Below are positions 44,450-53,455 of a DNA stretch of 59,588 nucleotides, piece by piece (position 1 is the stretch's first letter; every line of letters starts with the position of its first letter). The position numbers were made by a program, and so were the translations under genes. The notes under the pieces were generated by a model. It searched no databases. It was not told the DNA's origin and was given only the letters and a program-made list of their open reading frames with translations. The DNA comes from Desulforhopalus sp. (GTDB lineage Bacteria; Desulfobacterota; Desulfobulbia; Desulfobulbales; Desulfocapsaceae): assembly GCA_023231425.1 (NCBI GenBank), contig JALNVI010000009.1, positions 1 through 59,588 of the forward strand, read 5' to 3'.

Positions 44450-45349
44450 ATGATTTTCACATCCAGCAAGACTATCCCCACAGCCCTTTGTGCCCTGCTT
44501 CTCAGTGCTGCCAGCGTCTCCGCCCTCCCCACCGGACCTGAAGCCCCTGGCCATAACAGCCAGATCCGCTGGCAGAAAATTCCGGAATGGCAGATAAACA
44601 GTGGTGCAATTGATATGGTTCACTCCCTTGGCGGCGGACGACTTTACGTACTTACCGACAGGAAAGAAGTTAAAATTTTCGGAGATGATCCCAATAATCA
44701 GGGCCAATTGCTCGGCACCATTCCCGTTGCCTCCGGGATGGATAAGATTGACATCAGTCCGGACGGCTCAAAAGTCTATCTGCTCAACAGCAAAAGCGGT
44801 GCAGTCAATGAACTTTTCGTGACCTTTCACAAGGACTTCGACCTCACAACAGCACCGATGAAAGGGGCTAAAACCGCCCCTGTCTCCATCGTCGTCTTTA
44901 CTGACTTTCAATGCCCTTTCTGTCACAAATTGCCGCCAGTACTTGATGAAATACTGCAAAAAAACAAGGGGAAGGTCAATCTTTACTTCAAAAACATGCC
45001 GCTCATTGCTATTCACCCACAGGCAGAAGATGCAGCAAGAGCAGCCGTAGCAGCAGACGATCAGGGCAAATTCTGGGAGATGCACGACCTGCTTTTCAAT
45101 TCTGACTCCCTTGATCCAGAGACCATTAAAGGGTTTGTCCAAAAGCTCAACCTTGACATGAAACGCTTCAAAAAGGACGTCACCAGCGATGAAACAACCA
45201 ATAAACTTCGTGCCGATCTTATGGAAGGCCAGCGCAACGGGGTTGACGGTACCCCCTACATTTTCATTAATGGCTGGCCCCTTGACAACCGCTCGGTTGA
45301 GGCCTTCCAGACAATGATTGACACAATTCTGAAGGAGACAAAACACTAA
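44450..45349 (+). CDS. DsbA-family thiol oxidoreductase with an extra N-terminal domain
   Basis: The 299 residues start with a signal peptide (TALCALLLSAASVSALP). A region of about 110 residues follows that looks like one or two beta-propeller blades (GGGRLYVLTDRKEVKIFG, MDKIDISPDGSKVYLLN). Then a thioredoxin-fold domain has the redox motif FTDFQCPFCHKLPP and the cis-Pro loop GVDGTPYIFINGWPL. It resembles DsbA/DsbG-like proteins of Desulfobacterota and probably forms or isomerises disulfides in the periplasm. AAGGA lies upstream. phoH follows 2 bp later, an unusual partner. Confidence 0.88.
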   Translation: MIFTSSKTIPTALCALLLSAASVSALPTGPEAPGHNSQIRWQKIPEWQINSGAIDMVHSLGGGRLYVLTDRKEVKIFGDDPNNQGQLLGTIPVASGMDKIDISPDGSKVYLLNSKSGAVNELFVTFHKDFDLTTAPMKGAKTAPVSIVVFTDFQCPFCHKLPPVLDEILQKNKGKVNLYFKNMPLIAIHPQAEDAARAAVAADDQGKFWEMHDLLFNSDSLDPETIKGFVQKLNLDMKRFKKDVTSDETTNKLRADLMEGQRNGVDGTPYIFINGWPLDNRSVEAFQTMIDTILKETKH

Positions 45350-45351
45350 GT

Positions 45352-46305
45352 ATGAAACCGCAGACCACACGGGTTATTGAGTTTTCTGACAACACCCGGG
45401 CCTCCACTCTTTATGGCGACCTTAATAAAAATCTGCACATGCTTGAAAAAAGTGCAGGTGTCTCCCTTCAAGCCCGCGGTTCCCACGTGCGCATCACAGG
45501 TCTGCCCCATGATGTTGACCTTACTGCAGAACTTCTACAGCAACTCTATGATCTTCTCAGCTGCGGCTATCCACTCTATTCAGCGGATATAGCCTTTGGC
45601 CTGAAGATCCTCCAGTGCAACCCTGACGCCCGCCTTGAATCCATTTTTCTTGATAAAATCTATGTCACCACCCGCAATCGAATTATCTCCCCGAAAACGC
45701 CAAACCAGAAGCGTTATATTGACGCCCTGCGAAACAAGGATATCGTTTTTGGTATCGGCCCGGCAGGGACAGGGAAGACCTATCTTGCCGTGGCCATGGC
45801 AGTGGCAGCGCTCTCCTCCGGGAGAGTCCAGTCAATCATCCTTACCAGGCCAGCGGTGGAAGCTGGTGAAAAACTCGGCTTTCTCCCCGGCGACCTCTCC
45901 CAGAAGGTTCACCCCTATCTGCGCCCCCTGCTTGATGCTCTTGCAGAACTTCTCGGCGCCGAAAAGGCAGTTGACATGATGGAGGAGAAGGTAATTGAAA
46001 TCGCCCCCCTGGCCTTCATGCGCGGCCGCACACTCACCAATGCCTTCATTATTCTTGATGAAGCACAAAACACAACCCGAGAACAGATGAAAATGTTTCT
46101 CACCCGCATCGGTTTTGATTCTGTGGCGGTAATTACCGGCGACATTACCCAGATTGATCTGCCCAACCATAGCCAGTCCGGCCTGATTGAAGCCCAAAAA
46201 CTGCTCAATCATATTACTGGGATTGAGTTCTGCGCCTTTGGCAAGGAAGACGTGGTACGCCACCCGCTGGTGCAGGAAATTATCAACGCCTATGAGCAGA
46301 AATAA
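45352..46305 (+). CDS. phoH: PhoH-family ATPase
   Basis: The 317 residues have an N-terminal KH-like part and a P-loop ATPase domain with GPAGTGKTYLAVAMA, LTRPAVEAGEKLGFLPGDL, FIILDEAQNTTREQMKM and ITGDITQIDLP. PhoH proteins couple ATP hydrolysis to RNA binding or unwinding and are usually beside ybeY. The stop overlaps the ybeY start by 1 bp. Confidence 0.97.
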   Translation: MKPQTTRVIEFSDNTRASTLYGDLNKNLHMLEKSAGVSLQARGSHVRITGLPHDVDLTAELLQQLYDLLSCGYPLYSADIAFGLKILQCNPDARLESIFLDKIYVTTRNRIISPKTPNQKRYIDALRNKDIVFGIGPAGTGKTYLAVAMAVAALSSGRVQSIILTRPAVEAGEKLGFLPGDLSQKVHPYLRPLLDALAELLGAEKAVDMMEEKVIEIAPLAFMRGRTLTNAFIILDEAQNTTREQMKMFLTRIGFDSVAVITGDITQIDLPNHSQSGLIEAQKLLNHITGIEFCAFGKEDVVRHPLVQEIINAYEQK

Positions 46306-46775
46306 TGTCAACACTCCTGACTGTACACCATCCGCACTTTGAAAGTTTTAACTTTGACGGCGGCGCACTTGTTCATTTCGCCGATGCCCTGCTCAAAGAA
46401 ACAGGCCATACGGAATATGGCCTCTCCCTCGTATTGACAGATGATCAGGAAGTGCGCCACCTCAACAATACCTATCGGCATAAGGACAAGGCCACCAATG
46501 TCCTCTCCTTCCCCTTTGCTGATGGCGCGGAAGCCTTTCTGGGAATGCTGCCGATACATGAACTCGGTGATATTATCATCTCCCTTGATACCGCACGCAG
46601 GGAGTCAGAAGAGTATGCCCAGCCCTTTTCCCGGCGGATGTGCTGGCTGACCGTTCACGGACTGCTCCACCTTCTCGGCATGGACCATGAGCGTTCCAGT
46701 GAAGAGGCACAACAGATGTTTGCCCGGGAGGAAGAGCTGCAGGACATAATTACTCCTGCCGAGTTTGGCCTGTAG
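46305..46775 (+). CDS. ybeY: Endoribonuclease YbeY
   Basis: The 156 residues contain the zinc motif HGLLHLLGMDHERS and LNNTYRHKDKATNVLSFPF. YbeY matures 16S rRNA 3' ends and takes part in ribosome quality control. The stop codon TAG spans the boundary with MITE copy 8: the last G is the first base of the element. Confidence 0.97.
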   Translation: MSTLLTVHHPHFESFNFDGGALVHFADALLKETGHTEYGLSLVLTDDQEVRHLNNTYRHKDKATNVLSFPFADGAEAFLGMLPIHELGDIIISLDTARRESEEYAQPFSRRMCWLTVHGLLHLLGMDHERSSEEAQQMFAREEELQDIITPAEFGL

Positions 46776-46951
46776 GGAACAGCGAACAATCGCCCATCTT
46801 CTTCCTTACAGTCAAAAATTTATCCTCCGACAAAGCGAGGAACGAGACGTCGAGGTAAGCGTTAGACTCCAATATCAACAAAGTTATGCCTGTGGTAAAT
46901 GCCCTTCTGTGTCTCGAATATGAATGAAATACGAGCTGTTTCAAGGTATCC
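46775..46951 (-). mobile_element. MITE copy 8 (full length, 177 bp)
   Basis: The left end is degenerate (GGGAACAGCGAACAATCG) and the right end is GTTTCAAGGTATCC. The flanks are TGTA and TGCA, a near-duplication with one mismatch. It supplies the third base of the ybeY stop codon. Confidence 0.92.
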
Positions 46952-46980
46952 TGCAATTGACCTGTTCCCACGGAGGATGG

Positions 46981-47835
46981 ATGAGACTTTTTGTAGTTCT
47001 GCTTTCTCTACTCTTTTGGTTTTCACCTGTAACTCTTTTGGCGAAAGAGAACATCCTGCTCCTGAAAACCTGGAAAGGTCAGGATGTCTCCGGCTGGCTG
47101 ATGAGTGAAAAGCTTGACGGGATTCGTGCGATTTGGGACGGCAGGACACTGAGGACCCGTGGCGGGAAAGAAGTTGCCGCCCCCCAGTGGTTTATGAAAA
47201 CACTTCCTCCCTTTGCCATCGATGGTGAACTCTGGAGCCGCCGGGGAAACTTTCAGAATATTCAAACCATTGTCATGGACCACCAGCCAGGTGAAAGATG
47301 GCAGGAACTCACCTACAACATCTTTGATGTCCCTGATGCCGAAGGGGGCCTGCAGCATCGTTTGACAAAACTTGCTGGCTGGCTGCAGTTACACCCCACA
47401 CCTTACATTCATATTCTGGAGCAGATCCCGTGCCGAAACAATGCCCATCTCGAGGCATTTCGCCGTGAGATTGAGGCAAAGGGGGGTGAAGGAGTCGTGG
47501 TGCGTGATCCCGATGCCCCATACGAGAAGAAACGCACCGCGAACGCGCTGAAGGTGAAAAGTTTTGAGGATGATGAGTGTGTGGTGACAGCACACCATGG
47601 AGGCAAAGGACAGTTTGTCGGAATGCTCGGCGCCTTCAGTTGCCGACTCCCGAATGGAAAAGTGTTCAAGATTGGCAGCGGTCTGAAGAAAAATGATCGT
47701 CTCAATCCGCCAGCAATCGGGGCAACCGTCACCTTCAAACATCAGGGCTGGACGAACGGAGGCAAACCCCGCTTCCCCGTCTTTCTCAGGGTGCGTATAA
47801 TGAAACCAGAAGAAAACACGATAATTGTCGATTGA
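46981..47835 (+). CDS. Exported ATP-dependent DNA ligase (Lig E-like)
   Basis: About 284 residues: a signal peptide (RLFVVLLSLLFWFSPVTLLA), then a minimal adenylation domain with the AMP-accepting Lys in SEKLDGIRAIWDG, motif III-like FAIDGELW, motif IV GGEGVVVRDP and motif V LKVKSF, then an OB-like C-terminus. This fits small periplasmic ATP-dependent ligases of naturally competent Proteobacteria. GGAGG precedes ATG 46981. The frame continues upstream into MITE copy 8, which should not be counted as coding. Confidence 0.88.
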   Translation: MRLFVVLLSLLFWFSPVTLLAKENILLLKTWKGQDVSGWLMSEKLDGIRAIWDGRTLRTRGGKEVAAPQWFMKTLPPFAIDGELWSRRGNFQNIQTIVMDHQPGERWQELTYNIFDVPDAEGGLQHRLTKLAGWLQLHPTPYIHILEQIPCRNNAHLEAFRREIEAKGGEGVVVRDPDAPYEKKRTANALKVKSFEDDECVVTAHHGGKGQFVGMLGAFSCRLPNGKVFKIGSGLKKNDRLNPPAIGATVTFKHQGWTNGGKPRFPVFLRVRIMKPEENTIIVD

Positions 47836-47908
47836 CACCACAAAATCGAATATGGTAAAGCTGCATCACGTAACAGAAAAAAATGTGAGTGCGTTTACAC
47901 TTGTGAAT

Positions 47909-47993
47909 GGGCGGATGATGGAACAGGTAGACATCGGGGACTTAAAATCCCCTGGCGCAAGCCATGCGGGTTCGATTCCCGCTCCGCCTACCA
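47909..47993 (+). tRNA. tRNA-Leu (anticodon TAA)
   Basis: The 85-nt class II tRNA has acceptor GGGCGGA paired with TCCGCCT (G1-U72, as in E. coli leuZ), anticodon stem GGGGA/TCCCC around CTTAAAA (anticodon TAA), long variable arm and encoded CCA. Confidence 0.96.
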
Positions 47994-48148
47994 GCAATGT
48001 GGTTTAAGATTTTCAGAGATTGACAGCGTCCCTTCCCTGGTGCTTTTGTCTCCTCCCTCTTCGGGGGGCGGCGCCGGAATTTTTTTCTCCTTCCTTTTCA
48101 CCTTTTCAACTCTTGCCCTTTTACAAATCAATACAAACGAGGCCTGTA

Positions 48149-48748
48149 ATGGCATACACCGGCGTAAAATTCACGTGTCACCAGCTCTCCCCTTCCATCT
48201 CATACAGAGACGACCTTGCACAGCTGAATCGTTCCGCCTGGATTTTTTCACAACTGGGTCTGTCTCCGCTGCACGACAACGGAGCCTATGGAAATTTCTC
48301 CTGCCGGGGAGAAAACGAACCGGAGTTTTTCATCAGCAAATCGGGGATGACTCCCCTGGAAGAGTTCACTCCAGAGCAATTCTGCCATATCACCGCCTGT
48401 GATGAAGAAAAGATGTCTCTTGATTACCACGGTCTTGCGGTACCATCCTCTGAAACATTCATGCATCACCTCATATATCAGAATCGTTCAGATATTGGCT
48501 CGATTCTCCATGGCCACTGCACGGTCATGACCCGGCTTGCCGAAGAACTCGGCTTGCCAATCACCCCTCGTTTTTTCGAATATGGAACCCGGGAACTGGC
48601 CAGAGCCGGATTAGAACTGGCAGAGAGTGAGGACTTTTTTATCCTTAAGAATCATGGTTTTATCTCCCTTGGAGAAGATATCAACATTGCTGCGAGACAG
48701 ACCTACTCTATTCTGCACCAACTGCTCAGCCTCCTCGAATCCAGTTAA
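48149..48748 (+). CDS. Class II aldolase/adducin family protein
   Basis: About 199 residues with zinc-ligand candidates HGH (SILHGHCTVMTRL) and the later KNHGFISLG, plus SSETFMHHLIYQNRSDIG. The fold is that of FucA, AraD and MtnB; substrate specificity cannot be assigned. The ATG at 48149 has a short CGAGG upstream. It follows tRNA-Leu and converges on rsmE. Confidence 0.85.
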   Translation: MAYTGVKFTCHQLSPSISYRDDLAQLNRSAWIFSQLGLSPLHDNGAYGNFSCRGENEPEFFISKSGMTPLEEFTPEQFCHITACDEEKMSLDYHGLAVPSSETFMHHLIYQNRSDIGSILHGHCTVMTRLAEELGLPITPRFFEYGTRELARAGLELAESEDFFILKNHGFISLGEDINIAARQTYSILHQLLSLLESS

Positions 48749-49497
48749 ACCGATATCCCCTCCCGCAAAGCATTGACTGCCCCGAGAAGAGCTACCACCG
48801 CCGTATCCACTTTAAGGATACGGCTTCCCATGGTGCAGCAGCGAAAACCCGCCGCTCGAAACAGATCCACTTCGAAGTCTATCCACCCCCCTTCCGGACC
48901 AATAGCGAGGGCAATACGCCCCTGTTCTCCACAGACCAGATCCGCCAGTGTTTTCTCTCCGGAAGGATGGGCAATGAGCTGCAGTTCATGTTTTTCCTTC
49001 TGTCGTGGCCAGAAATCCTCTATGAAAGGTTTGAACCTGCGGTGAAAAATCACCTCCGGCAGACGGGTATCCACCGCCGCCTGCTCCAACCCCTGGCGGA
49101 GATGCAACCCATACTCTCCCGGATCAAGCAGATTGCTCTCCCAGAAGCTCTTTTCCACCCGCCGACTCTGAATAATATGAAAAGTACCCACACCGAGAGC
49201 CGTGGCCTGGCTGAGAACACGCTTGAGCATAATCGGCCGGGGCAGCGCCAGGATAAGATCCAGAGCAGGTTGTTCCGGCGGTTCTTCAGTCAATTCGACG
49301 GCAAGCAACGCTTCAAAGGGATATTTTTTCCGCAAGACGAGGATCGTTCCCCTGCCGAGCCAGCCCCCGATTTCCCCCATCCGCACTGAATCACCGATTT
49401 CGGCCCGCAGTACCTTGACAATATGTTCTGCCCGGGCATCCTTCAGCAACACATTGTTATCTTGTATTTCTTCCTCGTTGAAGAGTATTATATTCAT
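48745..49497 (-). CDS. rsmE: 16S rRNA (uridine1498-N3)-methyltransferase RsmE
   Basis: The 250 residues show the SPOUT knot: LILALPRPIMLKRVLSQATALGVGTFHII, RRVEKSFWES, IALAIGPEGGWIDFEVDLF and SRILKVDTAVVALLGAVNA. It methylates U1498 of 16S rRNA. GGAGG precedes the ATG at 49497; the long upstream extension of the frame is antisense to waaA and not coding. It overlaps the end of the aldolase gene by 4 bp in convergent orientation. Confidence 0.95.
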   Translation of the reverse strand: MNIILFNEEEIQDNNVLLKDARAEHIVKVLRAEIGDSVRMGEIGGWLGRGTILVLRKKYPFEALLAVELTEEPPEQPALDLILALPRPIMLKRVLSQATALGVGTFHIIQSRRVEKSFWESNLLDPGEYGLHLRQGLEQAAVDTRLPEVIFHRRFKPFIEDFWPRQKEKHELQLIAHPSGEKTLADLVCGEQGRIALAIGPEGGWIDFEVDLFRAAGFRCCTMGSRILKVDTAVVALLGAVNALREGISV

Positions 49498-49561
49498 TTT
49501 TATCCTCCGAAAACTATTTGATGGAGCCACCTGCGCTCTCTCCACTTTCCCTGTGAGTCCC

Positions 49562-50848
49562 ATGCTCTTTGTGTATAACATTTTGCAACTCCTTGTTCTT
49601 CCGATATTTTCACCGATTTTGGCCCTCGTGGCTCTGAGTCGAGCGAAATATCGCCATCGCACTCCCTCGCGCCTGGGCTGGGGGCTGAGACATCTCCTGA
49701 CGAAGCCCAGAGAAAAGCGCCTCACCTTCTGGGTGCATGCCCTCTCGGTGGGGGAGACAACCTCCGCAGTGCCGCTGCTTGAAGGAATCCGCGCGACCTG
49801 GCCGGAGAGCAGAATTGTCTTTTCGGTTACCACTCGCAGCGGCCGTCGGGTTGCGAATCGGGTCATGCACGACCTTGCGGACACGGTTATCAACAGCCCT
49901 TTCGATATCCTGCCGGTGGTCCTCCACTTCTACAACAGAATTAAACCGGACTGCTATATCCAGGTGGAAACTGATTTCTGGCCAAATATCCTGCACATTA
50001 TGCACAAACGCGGTGTCCCGACCCTGCTGGTCAACGGCAGGGTATCTGATGAGGCCCTTGCCGGCTACAGGAGACTGCGCTTTTTCTTTGCCCCGATGTT
50101 CGCCAGCTTCACCGCCCTCTGCCTGCAGACTGCTGCCGATTCCGAGAAACTTAAGGGTCTCGGTCTCCCCGCAGAACGTTTGCATACCCTTGGAAATCTC
50201 AAATTTGACACCATGCAACAGGGAGACAAAAACAGCGCCGTGCTTGAGGAGATCGGTCGACTGTTACCTGCAGGCCGCACCATTTTTATCGCAGGTTCAA
50301 CCCATCCAGGAGAAGAAGAGATTCTGTTGGCAAGTTTTGCGCTCCTGAAAAAAGAGTTTCCCAAATTGTTCCTGATTCTCGCCCCGCGTCATGTTGCCCG
50401 GGCGGTAGAACTACAGAAAATTTGTGTCAGGGCAGGCTTTCCAGCCGTCCTCCGCACCGATGAAGAAAAGGCAAAGGATATATTAATTCTCAATACTATC
50501 GGCGAACTTGCCGCCTGCTACATACTTGGCGAAATTTCATTTGTCGGCGGTTCACTGGTGAAAAGGGGGGGGCACAATCCTATCGAACCCGCCCTGGCCG
50601 GTCATCCCGTTTTCTTTGGCCCGTCAATGGAAGATTTCAGTGAAATAGCCGAAGATCTCCGCCGGGAAGGTGCCGCCACCACGGTGCACAATGCAATGGA
50701 ACTGGCAAACTTCATGCGGCCTCTGCTTGTTGACAAACAGAAACGACACAAGACAGGGGATATCGCCCGACAATGTGTGCTGCGCCAGCAGGGTGTCATT
50801 AAACGCCACATTGACCTGATTTGCACACTGTTGAACACGAAGCGGTGA
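49562..50848 (+). CDS. waaA: 3-deoxy-D-manno-octulosonic acid transferase
   Basis: About 428 residues of a GT-B glycosyltransferase: N-terminal membrane anchor, WVHALSVGETTSAVPLLEGI, QVETDFWPNILH and the C-terminal FVGGSLVKRGGHNPIEPA, typical of Kdo transferases. It adds Kdo to lipid IVA, confirming a lipopolysaccharide-bearing outer membrane. It is divergent from rsmE (64 bp apart) and overlaps comEC. An 8-G run at 50565-50572 encodes the conserved RGGH. Confidence 0.96.
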   Translation: MLFVYNILQLLVLPIFSPILALVALSRAKYRHRTPSRLGWGLRHLLTKPREKRLTFWVHALSVGETTSAVPLLEGIRATWPESRIVFSVTTRSGRRVANRVMHDLADTVINSPFDILPVVLHFYNRIKPDCYIQVETDFWPNILHIMHKRGVPTLLVNGRVSDEALAGYRRLRFFFAPMFASFTALCLQTAADSEKLKGLGLPAERLHTLGNLKFDTMQQGDKNSAVLEEIGRLLPAGRTIFIAGSTHPGEEEILLASFALLKKEFPKLFLILAPRHVARAVELQKICVRAGFPAVLRTDEEKAKDILILNTIGELAACYILGEISFVGGSLVKRGGHNPIEPALAGHPVFFGPSMEDFSEIAEDLRREGAATTVHNAMELANFMRPLLVDKQKRHKTGDIARQCVLRQQGVIKRHIDLICTLLNTKR

Positions 50849-53370
50849 AATATTTCGTCCTTCTCTCCCGTCACTACGCCCTTGTTCCCTTTACTGTTGC
50901 TTTCATTCTTGGCATCACGGCAGGCCATCACCGGCCGCTGCCTGAGATATGGTTGAAGCCTGCTGTTTTTATTATTGCGATCCTCGCAACGGCAATCTGC
51001 TGGTATTTTATAAAGTGTAAACCACGAAAAACTCCCTCTTGCCTGCCCCTGTATCTTTTTGCTTTTCTTCTCGGGGCATTGTTTGTCTCTACAGCTCTGC
51101 GTCTGCCGACGAGCTCAAACGTTTTCTATTCTTTCCCTGAAAAGAGGGATGCAGTAATTATCGGCACAATGCTGGAGATGCCGAAGCAGAACGACCGCAC
51201 AAGCTCGGCAACCATTGAGTGCAGTGAGGTTCGTTTCGCCGACAGTGATTTTCAACCGGTGACAGGCAGGGCATCCGTCAGCCTTGAAGGCCCATGGCCA
51301 GAGGATATTCTGCCGGGAGACCGCCTGATGGTTCGTGCCACCTTCAAGCGGCCGCAAAGCTGGCGGACTCCGGGAACCTTTGATTACACCCGTTACCTCG
51401 CAACAAAAGGAATTACCATCACCGGCTTCAGCCGTTCTTCACTCTTTATCACCCCGCTGCCCGCTGTTCAGCACTCTCTGCTCCAAAGGACAGGCTTCGC
51501 CGCCGAGCGTACACGTACCCGCCTCGCCAGAGCAATCAACACATCCCTGTCCGAGGAGAATGCCGCTCTCTTCCGCGCCCTTCTCCTCGGCGACCGCAGC
51601 GGAGTTGATGACCAGACACTGGAAAACTTCAAAAGAGCCGGAGTGCTGCATACTCTGGCCATATCCGGCCTGCATCTCACGGTAGTTTCAGGACTCCTCT
51701 ATCTGCTCTTCTACCTGCTGTTAAGTCAGTCAGAACACCTGTTGCTCTTTTACCCCGTACACATTCTCGCATTCTGCGCCACCCTGCCGTTCCTTCTGTT
51801 TTACGCCTTTCTGACCGGCCTCAACCCTCCCGTCCTGCGGGCTGTCATGATGGCGATCGTAGTCACCTGCGCAGTGGTCATACGCCGTGAGGGCTCATCA
51901 TCAACGCTGCTCGCCACAGCGGCTCTCACCCTGCTGATACTCAACCCGCTGCAGCTCTACACGGCCTCCTTTCAACTTTCTTTTCTTGCTGTCGCTGCAA
52001 TTTTTCTGCTCATCCCTCTCCTGGGAAAAGTGGGACAAAAGCGTGTCACCCATACAGCCACCTGGGTCGGTCGCATTGCCGCTGCATTTTTACTCTCCTG
52101 CGGAATTACCCTTTTCACTGCCCCTGTAACCATCGTCCACTTCAATCAACTGAGCGCAATCGGCCCCCTCGCCAATCTGCTGATAGAACCGATCCTCTGC
52201 CTCATCACCCTGCCCCTCGGCCTGCTCGCCCTCCCTTTCCTCTACGCCGGGAATCCGATCGGCCCTCTGCTATTGAAGCTGGCCAGCCTGCCAATGGAAC
52301 TTTCCACCTGTCTTGTAAAATGGTTCGCCTCTTTGCCCTGCGCTTCTTTTGCCATCGCCGCTGAAAAACCATGGTTTGCAGTGGGCACACTGCTCTTCTA
52401 CATTGCCCTCGCCCTGCTGGCACTGGGAGCATTCTATAATCGCTGGAACCCGGCACGACGCCAATTGTCTGTCAGGTGCGCTGCCTTTCTCCCCGGACTG
52501 CTCCCGCTCGCCACAGCACCTTTTTTCTTTTTTCATCCGCTGCCATATCATAACCGGGCAGTCTTTCTTGATGTGGGCCAGGGCAGTGCCACTTTTCTTG
52601 AATGGTCTGACGGGAGACGAATTCTTGTGGATGGAGGAGGCGGAATCTTTACCCGTAACCTCGGTAAGCGAGCCATTGCCCCTTTTTTCTGGAGTAAGGG
52701 TTTCTCCCGCATTGATGCAGTAGTTGCCACCCACTCTGATGCAGACCACACCCGTGGACTGCCCTTTATTATACGAACGTTTCATCCGCAGGCTCTCTAC
52801 CTGCGGGCTTTGCAGGATGAAAACAAACTGGTTGCGAAAATGGAGAAGGCTGCAATTAAAACTGGAAGCAAAGTTTTCAGCCCCGCCACGGGAGACATCC
52901 TTTTGGGCAGCTCCCTTCTCTGTCTGTACAACTTTGGCCTTCCTGATAAAAAAAAGAGGAAAATGAAAAATCGCGGTCTGGTGCTGCTCGCCCGCTTTCA
53001 AAATGAGGCGCTTCTCCTTCCTGGAGATATTGACAAAGAAGCAGAGCAGGTGCTGATCGACACGGGAAGAATTCATCAAACGAGCCTGCTGCTTGCAGCC
53101 CACCACGGATCCAGGACATCCAACAGTACAGAACTGCTCAGGCAGCTCAACCCTCAAATTGTCTTCGTTTCCAATGGCGATCGACCAGGAATTTTCCCAT
53201 CAACACGCCTGAGGAAAGAGCTGAAGCACAGAAATATCCCGCTTCTTGACACACGACACTACGGAACAATAGAGGTTGAATTTCTGCAGAAAGGATGGCA
53301 GATCTTTCACTGGCAGCGGCCGAATAATAACCCTCTCCGTCCCCTTAAGAGAGTTGAAATACCGCTGTAA
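50845..53370 (+). CDS. comEC: ComEC/Rec2-family DNA-uptake channel protein
   Basis: About 841 residues: an N-terminal DUF4131-like part with an OB fold, a membrane domain of about ten helices (competence domain, starting HTLAISGLHLTVVSG), and a C-terminal metallo-beta-lactamase-like domain (FLDVGQGSATFL, THSDADHTRG, LLPGDIDKEAEQ, AAHHGSRTSNS). It transports single-stranded DNA across the inner membrane during natural transformation. I favour GTG 50845, overlapping the waaA stop; TTG 50821 is also possible. Confidence 0.93.
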   Translation: MKYFVLLSRHYALVPFTVAFILGITAGHHRPLPEIWLKPAVFIIAILATAICWYFIKCKPRKTPSCLPLYLFAFLLGALFVSTALRLPTSSNVFYSFPEKRDAVIIGTMLEMPKQNDRTSSATIECSEVRFADSDFQPVTGRASVSLEGPWPEDILPGDRLMVRATFKRPQSWRTPGTFDYTRYLATKGITITGFSRSSLFITPLPAVQHSLLQRTGFAAERTRTRLARAINTSLSEENAALFRALLLGDRSGVDDQTLENFKRAGVLHTLAISGLHLTVVSGLLYLLFYLLLSQSEHLLLFYPVHILAFCATLPFLLFYAFLTGLNPPVLRAVMMAIVVTCAVVIRREGSSSTLLATAALTLLILNPLQLYTASFQLSFLAVAAIFLLIPLLGKVGQKRVTHTATWVGRIAAAFLLSCGITLFTAPVTIVHFNQLSAIGPLANLLIEPILCLITLPLGLLALPFLYAGNPIGPLLLKLASLPMELSTCLVKWFASLPCASFAIAAEKPWFAVGTLLFYIALALLALGAFYNRWNPARRQLSVRCAAFLPGLLPLATAPFFFFHPLPYHNRAVFLDVGQGSATFLEWSDGRRILVDGGGGIFTRNLGKRAIAPFFWSKGFSRIDAVVATHSDADHTRGLPFIIRTFHPQALYLRALQDENKLVAKMEKAAIKTGSKVFSPATGDILLGSSLLCLYNFGLPDKKKRKMKNRGLVLLARFQNEALLLPGDIDKEAEQVLIDTGRIHQTSLLLAAHHGSRTSNSTELLRQLNPQIVFVSNGDRPGIFPSTRLRKELKHRNIPLLDTRHYGTIEVEFLQKGWQIFHWQRPNNNPLRPLKRVEIPL

Positions 53371-53385
53371 CAGGAATTGAAAAGA

Positions 53386-53406
53386 AAAAAACGCCGGAAA
53401 CCCGGC
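53386..53406 (-). terminator. Terminator of pilT
   Basis: GCCGG-aaac-CCGGC (53393-53406) followed on the minus strand by seven T. Confidence 0.75.
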
Positions 53407-53455
53407 AAGGCCACCGTCGCTTTATGATGAGGATTCCCTGGAAAATACGCCGAAA

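Noticed and set aside
48745..49893. A 382-residue version of RsmE
   Set aside because: The extra 132 residues are antisense to waaA, and a strong GGAGG lies before the ATG at 49497.
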